Source of the DNA: Mytilus trossulus
Lineage: Eukaryota; Mollusca; Bivalvia; Mytilida; Mytilidae
Direction of reading: 5' to 3'
Length of the DNA: 64,000 nt
NCBI RefSeq assembly: GCF_036588685.1
Contig: NC_086379.1
Span: 13,625,862-13,689,861 of the forward strand
Shown here: piece after piece, positions 51,703-60,194 of the stretch
How the letters are laid out: each line of letters starts with the position of its first letter
Numbering within the stretch: the stretch's first letter is position 1
Notes under the pieces: model-generated
The model's input: the letters and a program-made list of their open reading frames with translations, nothing else
Database searches by the model: none
Told to the model about the DNA's origin: nothing
Made by a program: the position numbers and the translations under genes

Positions 51703-52749
51703 ATGCATTTTGTCAATCATATTTTTCACAAAACAGTATGTATAGCACTGATTTCATTTATTTTTAACTGTATATATTATTCGAGATATGTCTCAAAATG
51801 TTTGTTGTTATGTGACACAGCTGATGAAGGTTGTCCACTTAAAATATTCAGACTGACAGATAGTCTAATCAATTCCAATAATGAAGATTATAAATGGTCT
51901 GTTCTTCATGAAAGTTTTATCCTGAAAAAGAAAAAGACAAATAAAAATAAAAAGCACATTAATGTATGTGTATTTAATAAAGTGGCAATTTTTTTTTATT
52001 GTGTACTAGAGAATCTAGATATGTGCATGATAATATTTATGCCATGTTACTATAATATTAAATTAAAGTATTTACCATCTGCTACTAAATATCCTGATCC
52101 AGAAAACATATTAATCCATCTTAAAACGTCTCCATCAAAAACGGATGAAATAAACTTGACAAGAAATTCTATAAATACTTTAACGTTGAGGTCAAAATAT
52201 AGAACGTACACAACTAAAAGTAGAGAGCACCAGGACAGCGAAAGTCTAAAACTATTGCAAAACAAACATCATATGCTTGACGAATATAAGCATCATGAGA
52301 ATAGGTTATCAATGCTAATTATGGAAAAGATCGATAACATAATACATTTTACGGTACGGGAAAATAAACTGCTAAAAATATTGATCAGGAATACACCGAC
52401 TATAAATATAGAGATAGTAAACAAAGCGGTATTATTTGAGAAAAAAACAAACACAGACCGAAATTCATCGTTTAAATACCCACGATCTGAAAAACCAATC
52501 GCAATCAGTGAGGCGTATAACGGTATTTCTCAGGTAAAACAAATGTTATATCAGTATGTAAACTGTCCTATAAATAATTCTTCTTGGAAAGAAACAAGAC
52601 TAAAAGAATTTAGCTTTAAGTCAGTCAAAAGAAATAACAAAATAATAATAAATAAAATCAATACCAAATGCCTCATTATTAATGGTAAGAAAGATAACTC
52701 ACCATGCTATTGTATGAAATTTAAAATATCCAACTATAAACCACCATGA
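51703..52749 (+). CDS. Extra LINE ORF of unknown function (348 aa), overlaps ORF2 as ATGA
   Basis: An uninterrupted 348-codon frame lies between ORF1 and ORF2, in a different frame from both. Its TGA (52747-52749) overlaps the ATG of ORF2 (52746-52748). I recognise no domain. The N-terminal quarter has hydrophobic, cysteine-containing stretches (about residues 10-27 and 86-116), one lysine-rich run between them, and the C-terminal two thirds are basic and hydrophilic, ending in a CYC motif. In sequence this AT-rich, 1 kb without a stop is unlikely by chance but not impossible. L1/Tx1 elements normally have two ORFs. Alternatives: an N-terminal part of ORF2 joined by frameshifting at the A-run after the overlap, or a frame kept open by chance. 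Confidence 0.6.
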   Translation: MHFVNHIFHKTVCIALISFIFNCIYYSRYVSKCLLLCDTADEGCPLKIFRLTDSLINSNNEDYKWSVLHESFILKKKKTNKNKKHINVCVFNKVAIFFYCVLENLDMCMIIFMPCYYNIKLKYLPSATKYPDPENILIHLKTSPSKTDEINLTRNSINTLTLRSKYRTYTTKSREHQDSESLKLLQNKHHMLDEYKHHENRLSMLIMEKIDNIIHFTVRENKLLKILIRNTPTINIEIVNKAVLFEKKTNTDRNSSFKYPRSEKPIAISEAYNGISQVKQMLYQYVNCPINNSSWKETRLKEFSFKSVKRNNKIIINKINTKCLIINGKKDNSPCYCMKFKISNYKPP

Positions 52750-55700
52750 AAAAATATTTGCACATCTGTACGGTCAATGCTAATGGCCTACAGCAACCTG
52801 AAAAAATAAATAAAATAGTAAGTTGGGCAAATCAACAAAAATGTGATATCACTTTTATACAGGAAACTCATTTCACTAAACAAATGCAAGATACTTTGTT
52901 TAAAGAACTTGGTAAAAACATTTTCAGAAGTGATGGTACCAGTAATTCATGTGGAGTAGCAATATGGATAAAAGATAGAATTAATTTTAAAATTATTGAT
53001 GAGCATAAAGATTCTGATGGCAGATTTATTTTGATTAATATTGAAATAAATGAAAACATTTACACGCTAGTAAATATCTATGCTCCAAATAGATCAAGAG
53101 AAAGAAATAGTTTTTTCAAAACAGTTAAATCAAATATAAATAAATATGGATTAGGTCAAACAATTCTTGGGGGAGATTTTAACGACATCTGGTCATTAAT
53201 TGATACAAAAAATAAAACTAAATCCTCTAAAAAATTTGATAAACCAGTAACAGGTTTAAAAGGGCTTATAAAATCATGTAAATTGATAGACATTTGGAGA
53301 AGTAGAAATAAAAATTTAAGGCAATTCACGTGGTGTAGAAAAGATAGATCAGAAGCAACCAGAATTGATTACTTTCTGATTTCAAAAGAAGTACAAAAAA
53401 ATTGTAAAAGCTGCGATATTAGACCTTTAGTACAGAAAATAACTGACCATAATGCAGTATCTTTGAAAATTAATACTGAAAGAGGAAATAAGGGGCGTGG
53501 CTACTGGAAATTAAACTCCAGTGTTTTAAATAATGATGACTATGTAAATGAAATAAACAAATTAATAAACAGATATGAAAACGAATCAATTAACTGTGAT
53601 GATTTAGGGATACTATGGGACAACTTGAAAATAGAGGTAAGAGATGCAAGTTTAGACTATTGTAAAAGAAAAGCCAAAATTAAAAAAGATAAAATAAATA
53701 TCCTAGAAAAACAACTAAATGATCTCAATAATAAAGCAAATAATGGTACAGACGTAAATCATATATTACAAAAAGAAATTGAGAATTTGGAAAATGATCT
53801 AGATTGTTTATATAAAGACAAAATTAAAGGACAAAAAATAAGATCAAGGGTAAAGTGGTTCGAAGAAGGGGAAAAAAATAGTGCATACTTTTTGGGATTA
53901 GAAAAAAGTCGTCAAACAAAAAAGATTATAACTGAACTATATGATGAAAATGGGATCCCAACAACTGATCAAGATAAAATTCTAAATCTACAAGTAAAAT
54001 ATTATAAAAAACTTTATGAGTCTACTAATCCTTGTGAAAATGAAGTTAAAACATATATTAATGAAACAAAATTAACAAAAACGCTTAAAGATTCCGATAG
54101 TAATCAATGTGAAGGGAAAGTAACAGAAATTGAATGCACTGATGCAATTTTTAAAATGAAGCTTAATAAATCCCCTGGTCTTGATGGATTGACAGTGGAA
54201 TTTTATAGGCAATTTTGGACAAGCCTTAAACATATTGTTGTCAAAGTATTTAATTATAATTATGAAAAAAAAGAACTTACAAACTCACAAAAGAAAGGTG
54301 CAATTTCACTAATTTTTAAAAAAAATGATCCTCTTTCATTAGATAATTATCGTCCCATAACTTTATTAAACATTGATACTAAACTATTAGCTTATGTATT
54401 AGCTCAGAGACTTAAAAAAGTACTACCATCTATTATTAGTCTAGATCAAACAGGATATGTTAAAAATAGATATATTGGTTTTAACATCAGACAAATTCAA
54501 GATATAATAGATTATTCTGAGAAATTTAATATAGAAGGAGCAATCCTTTTCTTAGATTTCAGTAAAGCTTTTGACTCACTAGAATGGACTTTTATGACGG
54601 AAACACTAAAACGGTTTGGATTTAAAAGTAGCTTTATCAGATGGGTGGAAACTATGTATAACGACATTAAGGGATGTATCTTAAATAATGGGTGGGTCTC
54701 AGGTCCATTTAAAATATTTCGAGGGATACGACAAGGGTGTCCGATTTCAGCGTTACTTTTTGTTATAACAGTAGAATTAATGGCAATAAGACTTAGAAGT
54801 AATAAAGATTTTAAAGGTATAAAAATTACATTAGATGGAAAATCTTGTAATTTAAAAATTTGTCAATTAGCTGATGATACAACACTTTTTCTTCAGTCAA
54901 GGAAAGAAATAAGTTTAGCTCTCAGTATAATTGAAACATTTGGAAGTTTTTCAGGGCTTAAGCTAAATAGAAATAAAACTGAAGGGGTATGGTTAGGACG
55001 ACTAAAAAGTTCAAAAGATAAATATGAAAATATAAATTGGACCGACAAACCAATCAAAAGCCTTGGAATATATTTTGGGTATGACAAAAAAGAGTGTCAA
55101 ACATTAAATATTGAAAAAGTGTTGGACAAATTAACGAAACTTGTAGAAAGATGGGCAAAAAGAAAGTTAACAATACTTGAAAAAATATTAGTAGTAAAAG
55201 CTCTTCTTCTACCAAATATAACCTACATTGCGACTAACAGTATCATTACTAAAGAAAATCTACAAAATATAAATAAAATCTTATATAAATTCATTTGGAA
55301 CGGAGGAAAAGATAAAATAAAAAGGTCAATAATAACAAAAAACTTCGCAGAAGGGGGGTTAAAAATGATTGATATAGAATCCTATATAAAATCTATACAT
55401 TTAAAATGGATTATAAAAATATTAGAATCAGAAAGTGCAAATTGGTCTGTATTATCAAAACTATACCTTAATAAATTTGGAAAAAACCTTCTTATTTTTA
55501 AGATGAATGTGAATAACACAAAATTGCTAGATAAAAACATATGGAACAGTACACCAACCTTCTATCAAGAGATGATAAAAACATGGATAAATGTAAATAA
55601 TTGTGAAAACAATCATCATGATCAAATCAATAATTATTTAGAAATCAGGAAACAAGTTATATGGGGAAACAAATTCATAAAATTTCAAGGAAAATGTCTG

Positions 55701-56585
55701 TTCTTTGATAATTGGATTGATAGTAACATACTATATATAAATGACATAATAGATAAAAGAGGAAATATATCAGAAGACATTATTATTTCAAAATTAAGAA
55801 ATAAAAGGAATTGGATTTCTGAATTCTCAAAACTAAAAAGATCCATACCAAAGCAATGGACCAACAAATTAAAATCAGAAGAATCAATCAAAACAAAAGT
55901 CCATATCAACCGAACAAAAACTAAACTTAGAGATTGTAATGATGTTCTAACTATTAATGCTAAAAACATATACAACTTAGTATTAAGTGTGTCAAAAACA
56001 GAAATACCAGTAGGATTTTTGAAATGGGAAAGAGTCTTAAGCAAAGGGAGACTAATAAATGAATTTAAAGACTCTATTAAATTTAATTTTGAATATCTTA
56101 AAGATAATAAAATAAAAATGTTTAGGTGGAAACTAATGCACTTTATTTTGCCAAATGAGGTGTTGCTTTTTCAGTGGAAAATTTCACAAAACAATTTGTG
56201 TACATATTGCAATGAAATAGATAATTATAATCATTTTTTCATTACATGTTCATATCATAAAACATTCTGGAAATCAATGAAAGTTTTACTTAAAAAAGTC
56301 TTCATAGGCGAACATGTGATAAGTCTTCATTCGTTGGTTATAGGATACAAAATTCATGACAATGTATACTATGCGCTAAATCATTTGCTTAGCTTAATGT
56401 TCTTTTCAGTCTATAAATCACATTATGTTTCCAATAAAAAAACCAAAGCAGTAGACACCTTTAAAATTTTTGAATATGAGGTAGAAAATACTGTAGAATT
56501 ATATAGTATGACCAATACAGAGATCAGTAGTTTATTTACAAATGTGTTGAATATTTTGAAGTATAAAAATGAAGTCATTTTATAG
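52746..56585 (+). CDS. LINE ORF2, endonuclease-reverse transcriptase (1279 aa)
   Basis: An AP-like endonuclease occupies roughly residues 1-245: N11, E40 (IQETH), D144 and N146 (GGDFND), D208 (RIDYF) and D234-H235 (TDHN) are the expected catalytic positions. A linker with coiled-coil character (about 300-360) follows. The reverse transcriptase spans about 480-760: D604 in motif A (LDFSKAFD), RQGCP at 662-666, and the motif C aspartates D710-D711 in QLADDTTL, where Leu replaces the usual Tyr or Phe. Near residue 1150 a C-x2-C-x7-H-x4-C motif is the C-terminal zinc ribbon typical of L1-like ORF2. It nicks the target, primes on the cut end and copies the LINE RNA. All key residues are present and there is no stop or frameshift. 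Confidence 0.95.
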   Translation: MKKYLHICTVNANGLQQPEKINKIVSWANQQKCDITFIQETHFTKQMQDTLFKELGKNIFRSDGTSNSCGVAIWIKDRINFKIIDEHKDSDGRFILINIEINENIYTLVNIYAPNRSRERNSFFKTVKSNINKYGLGQTILGGDFNDIWSLIDTKNKTKSSKKFDKPVTGLKGLIKSCKLIDIWRSRNKNLRQFTWCRKDRSEATRIDYFLISKEVQKNCKSCDIRPLVQKITDHNAVSLKINTERGNKGRGYWKLNSSVLNNDDYVNEINKLINRYENESINCDDLGILWDNLKIEVRDASLDYCKRKAKIKKDKINILEKQLNDLNNKANNGTDVNHILQKEIENLENDLDCLYKDKIKGQKIRSRVKWFEEGEKNSAYFLGLEKSRQTKKIITELYDENGIPTTDQDKILNLQVKYYKKLYESTNPCENEVKTYINETKLTKTLKDSDSNQCEGKVTEIECTDAIFKMKLNKSPGLDGLTVEFYRQFWTSLKHIVVKVFNYNYEKKELTNSQKKGAISLIFKKNDPLSLDNYRPITLLNIDTKLLAYVLAQRLKKVLPSIISLDQTGYVKNRYIGFNIRQIQDIIDYSEKFNIEGAILFLDFSKAFDSLEWTFMTETLKRFGFKSSFIRWVETMYNDIKGCILNNGWVSGPFKIFRGIRQGCPISALLFVITVELMAIRLRSNKDFKGIKITLDGKSCNLKICQLADDTTLFLQSRKEISLALSIIETFGSFSGLKLNRNKTEGVWLGRLKSSKDKYENINWTDKPIKSLGIYFGYDKKECQTLNIEKVLDKLTKLVERWAKRKLTILEKILVVKALLLPNITYIATNSIITKENLQNINKILYKFIWNGGKDKIKRSIITKNFAEGGLKMIDIESYIKSIHLKWIIKILESESANWSVLSKLYLNKFGKNLLIFKMNVNNTKLLDKNIWNSTPTFYQEMIKTWINVNNCENNHHDQINNYLEIRKQVIWGNKFIKFQGKCLFFDNWIDSNILYINDIIDKRGNISEDIIISKLRNKRNWISEFSKLKRSIPKQWTNKLKSEESIKTKVHINRTKTKLRDCNDVLTINAKNIYNLVLSVSKTEIPVGFLKWERVLSKGRLINEFKDSIKFNFEYLKDNKIKMFRWKLMHFILPNEVLLFQWKISQNNLCTYCNEIDNYNHFFITCSYHKTFWKSMKVLLKKVFIGEHVISLHSLVIGYKIHDNVYYALNHLLSLMFFSVYKSHYVSNKKTKAVDTFKIFEYEVENTVELYSMTNTEISSLFTNVLNILKYKNEVIL

Positions 56586-57513
56586 TTAACTTAAGCTACA
56601 TGTACATGTATAGAAAAAAAACAGATGTTATAGATCTAGATTATGTGTGATTGCATGTGTGTTTTTTTTCTTCCTTTATTATAAATGTACTATGCAAGTA
56701 ATTATCTGTAAGTGCTATGCCTAAGGTGTGAGTAAGTGTGAAAGGTTTGTTTGTATGTTAAATTTATCATGTGGCAATGAACAAGAATGACTGTAAGCGC
56801 AGAAGTTTGTGTGTACAGTAATTATTACTATTATGTATGAATGATAATGTGGGTAAATCAGATATATTGGTGTGTAGGTGTGTGTGTGTGTCTTTGTCAA
56901 TATATAGGTACTTCTACACGTGTACACTAAATATGTGTATTGTTTACAAACTTAGACAGGTAAACTAAAGGTCACGACACGATACTTATCTAGGTCAAAT
57001 CAATAACAAATTTAATAAAGATTGAAAGTGCAACTGTGAAAAATATATTTACACTCCAACTTACCTTTACGCAATATTATTCCAAACTCTTAAAACCACA
57101 TCGAAATTAATAATCCAAATTCACGAAACACTTCAAAAAATATTGTCCAAACACGAGGATAAGACAAGTCGTGTGAGGTCACTTGACCGCAATATTTATT
57201 TTTGATTAAATAATAAAAGAACCTAAAAAGTCATTCCGGATGAATAATCAAATTCCGTAAAACAATTAGTGTGTAGATATTTTTTATATGAATATATCTG
57301 AAAATACTTTAAGTGATGTAGAAAAGACTATTTGTAACACATATAATAATAGTTTAATGTGTGAATTAAAACAATGTAATTTATTAGTTAATTTTACTGA
57401 ATATTATCCCTGGGTATTCAGTTGTAATCTAACAGGGAAACTTGATGAAATGCTGTACACCAAGTTTAATTGTTAAACAGCAATATGTGCAATAAAGAAT
57501 CAATTAGAGTGTT
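56586..57513 (+). other. LINE 3' UTR
   Basis: Non-coding, AT-rich, with a (TG)n stretch near 56873-56890. There are two AATAAA signals: 57014-57019 in the middle and 57491-57496, 17 bp before the A tail. A 62-codon frame at 57288-57476 (cysteine-containing, no recognised domain) lies between the two signals. The 68-codon minus frame near 56721-56927 is a product of the TG run. Confidence 0.75.
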
Positions 57514-57527
57514 AAAAAAAAAAAAAA

Positions 57528-57539
57528 GACAATATTCAT
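57528..57539 (+). repeat. Target-site duplication, right copy
   Basis: GACAATATTCAT directly after the 14-A tail; identical to 50142-50153. Confidence 0.88.
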
Positions 57540-57650
57540 AAACAGTGTTTTTATTCATTAATATTATTCAATAAAGTCTGTAGATTACATGTATACAGTT
57601 TGCATTTTTATGGGATTTTTTAACAGCAACAAAAAAAATGTGATGTTATA
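57540..57650. other. Central spacer of the fold-back structure
   Basis: AT-rich sequence, about 110 bp, between the inner end of the left arm (before LINE insertion) and the right arm. It has no minisatellite motifs. It contains AATAAA near 57569 and an A-run at 57631-57638. Confidence 0.45.
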
Positions 57651-58317
57651 GCTCTTACTTGTTAACATTGCTTATATAGCAATGTAAACACAAAATCTTT
57701 TTAACATTGTATACATCGCGATATTAACAATGTGAACGTTGTAAACTCTATATAAGATTTCAAACAATGTAAACAATGTTGACACAAAATCGTGTTAACA
57801 TGGTAGATATCGTGATGTAACCGATGTCAACGATGCAAACAATATATAAAAGTCAAACAATGTAAAAGATGATAACACAACATCGTATATACATGTATTT
57901 CATTTCTAAGTTGTTTTATTTATTTATTTAATTGTATGTCATTGTATTTTGTAATTTACCTCTTGTTTCACATGTCAATGTGACTGAGTGTTTTTAAAAT
58001 AAGGTATATTGTATTATTGTATTGTATTAAGATTGTTTACTTCGCGATGTTAACGATGTCAACGATGTAAACAATATATAAGGGTTCAAACAATGTGAAC
58101 AATGTTAATACAACATCGTTTTTACATTGTAAACATCTCGATGTAAACAATGTAAACACAATTTATTTCCACGATTTTTTACATCGCGATGTTAACGATG
58201 TCAACGATGTAAACAATATATAAGGGCTCAAACAATGTAAACAGTGTTGACACAATATCGTGTTAACATTGTAGATATCGCTATGTCTACAATATTGATT
58301 AATAATCGTGCACTGGA
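57651..58317 (-). repeat. Right arm of the fold-back-like inverted minisatellite
   Basis: Degenerate motifs such as CGATGTAAACAATG, AACAATGTTGACAC and CGATGTTAACGATG are the reverse complement of the left-arm motifs. A longer period of 142 bp is seen as CGCGATGTTAACGATGTC at 58043 and 58185, each followed by ACAATATATAAGGG. The outer end ATCGTGCACTGGA (58305-58317) is the exact inverse of the left outer end. A foreign piece interrupts the arm at about 57893-58030. Confidence 0.65.
57893..58030 (+). mobile_element. Probable short retroelement 3' end inside the right arm
   Basis: About 138 bp without minisatellite motifs, ending in AAAATAAGG, TATATTG and then an (ATTGT)-type tail. This resembles the 3' end and simple-repeat tail of a truncated LINE or SINE. 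No target-site duplication could be defined. Confidence 0.4.
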
Positions 58318-58379
58318 CATGATAGATATCGCGATAACATAAAAACATAACATAATAACAAAATATCAAAGAAAACAAC

Positions 58380-59290
58380 AGAATTATTTGTGTGTTTTAA
58401 TGAAATAAATAAACTGACATGTAAAATGTAAAACAATGCAGATGGCTTCCAATATTTGCTGCCAAAAAATGAATAAAAATATATTCAAAAAATAATTAGT
58501 TGTGTAATTATATAAAATGATATTCATTTCATCTGTTTGGGATTTTTCGTGAAAGAAGTAGCATATTAACAATGTGGATTTTGAAAGAAGAACATGCTAG
58601 CAGTTCATTAGTTGCCTTTTGTTTAATATTTTTATATTGTATTCATTTTTATTTTAGAGGTCGTCATTTTTCACTTTTGAAATATTTTCGATTTGCCAGT
58701 TCAGTGATATTTATTCCTTGGTACGCTGCAGTGTATTTTGTTAATTTTGAAGGCATAAAGGTGTACAATAGATAATAATTGGTAACGTATCTTTTTCAAA
58801 ATTATTCTCATCGGCAATTATACAAATTCTGCTTATTTTTATATAAATATTCATATTTTTTACTTCGCGATAATATGTGACTACTCCAAATATCAAACAG
58901 GCAACCGATCTATATATGATTTATATACATACAAATATATTTGGAACAAAATAGCCAGAGAAATTAAAAAAGAAGGTATAGCTATAGACAGAGACGGCAT
59001 TTTCTTTTTCTACTTTGAAATCAACAAATAGGTGATGAATAAAAGTTGAAACCATTGAAACCCAGTAAAGAAAACAGAGAAAAAACAAAATATGTTTGCA
59101 GTGATAAAAAGCACATGGTTAAATTTAATGCATTTAAATAGATTTCTCCGGAAGAGTACTTACATCATTTCACAAATATACGTGGTTGGAACTGTACAAG
59201 AACCATCTGTCCAAGAACAATTAAAGCCTATAACTGGATCAACTCTCATAGCTACACAGTTAATTAAATTGTTCTTCTCTGTCACACCAC
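58380..59290 (-). pseudogene. Broken third C-type lectin gene on the minus strand
   Basis: On the minus strand, 59261 down to 59164 matches the second half of lectin exon 4: NCVAMRVDPVIGF, WTDG and TTYICEM are conserved, ending at the same donor context ATGAT|GTAAGT. The following intron (about 700 bp) is alignable with intron 4 of gene 1 (TGTTTGATATTTGGAG is shared). The exon 5 homologue GGCAGCAAATATTGG starts at 58463, and 3' UTR homology runs to about 58380. It is broken in three ways: the first half of exon 4, with the sugar-binding QPN, is missing; the acceptor AG before exon 5 is lost (TTTTTTGGCAGC); and a deletion of about 9 bp removes the stop. Exons 1-3 were not found. It lies next to the fold-back structure and upstream of gene 2, pointing away from it. 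Confidence 0.85.
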
Positions 59291-59469
59291 GGGAAATACA
59301 TGTAACTCTTACAGTAAAATGCATATAAACATGATAAAGGAAAGTAGTTACAAATTCACAAGTTACACATTATTTTTATTTCATTTTCTAAAAACGCATA
59401 TTGCATGACGTATATTCTCCTATGTGTTACTCACAATTTTAATCAAAAAGATTTGTAGGGCAAGAGGCA

Positions 59470-59600
59470 ATTCTCTCTGAGACAATGGATCATACCAAAT
59501 ATCTTCAACGGATTCAGTACTTATACATCTTCGGATTTCAAATTTTTGACTTTGAGCGTTCCCGATGAAGGTAAATCCAGAAAAACGCTTCGGACGCATG
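59470..59600 (-). repeat. Dispersed repeat fragment
   Basis: On the minus strand CGTCCGAAGCGTTTTTCTGG, then TTTACCTTCATCGGGAACGC and TCAAAGTC, a wording that I recall from abundant mussel repeats. The 68-codon minus frame at 59420-59626 is a by-product. It sits just upstream of the lectin relic on that strand and may mark the breakpoint that removed its front half. Confidence 0.5.
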
Positions 59601-60133
59601 AAATTATTCAACGTGTTGTTTTCCATTTTTGACCACTGTGTTCAACTGAAGTGAATTAATGAGCACGGGTTAAATCCTATTCTGAAAATATGTTTCATTT
59701 GTACATACTTAGGTTTCAATTGATAACATTTTCGACTTGTACTACAAACGCATCGAATGTATCAGGTTTATAAATTTGTACGGAAGAAGCGTGTCATCAG
59801 ACGCACTCATAATTGACATTTCGATTTACTTTCTAACAATCATCTCATGTACTGATAAATTTTCTTATTCGAATTTCAATTATTCACATAGGACATCTCG
59901 AACTATGGCTTTTGTCCTTATCCTGATAAATGTTCCAAATTATATTCCAAATAATCTTGTTCTGAAATTTGAACTTTTTATCAAAATGGTCTGTATGAAT
60001 ACCAGTCTTACAAGTTCTATATGTATCATTAATAATTTAAGAAACCCTGACATTGTTTCTTGTCCGAGTTTTGCACCCACAGTTCCGTTTGTCGGCATTT
60101 TTTGGACATCACGAACTTGAGATAATAAACGAA

Positions 60134-60141
60134 TATAAATA
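60134..60141 (+). promoter_or_regulatory. TATA box of C-type lectin gene 2
   Basis: TATAAATA 54 bp before the ATG, followed by TCGCCTCTAGAAAT as in gene 1. Upstream homology with gene 1 extends about 300-350 bp. Confidence 0.75.
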
Positions 60142-60194
60142 TCGCCTCTAGAAATGCAATATTCAGTATTCAAACTGCTGCCTATTATATCAAA

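Larger units (their letters stand above)
50154..57527 (+). mobile_element. Full-length L1/Tx1-type LINE retrotransposon
   Basis: The element is 7,374 bp, bounded by a perfect 12-bp target-site duplication, with a 180-bp 5' UTR, three long ORFs in three frames, a 3' UTR of about 0.9 kb, AATAAA at 57491-57496 and a 14-A tail (57514-57527). A target-site duplication plus poly(A) is the signature of target-primed reverse transcription. Assignment to the L1/Tx1 group rests on the ORF2 layout (AP-type endonuclease, reverse transcriptase with LADD, C-terminal CCHC) and a zinc-knuckle ORF1. All frames are intact and the duplication has no mismatch, so the insertion is young and may be active. The closest subfamily would need a Repbase comparison. 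Confidence 0.93.

Noticed and set aside
50513-56044. Minus-strand ORFs of 63-119 codons across the LINE
   Set aside because: All are antisense shadows of the three LINE ORFs.
49662-58317. Large DNA transposon with the LINE ORFs as cargo
   Set aside because: The LINE has its own target-site duplication and poly(A) tail, so it is a later insertion and not cargo.
59092-59328. 78-codon plus-strand ORF
   Set aside because: It is antisense to the inverted lectin exon 4 relic, which explains its openness.
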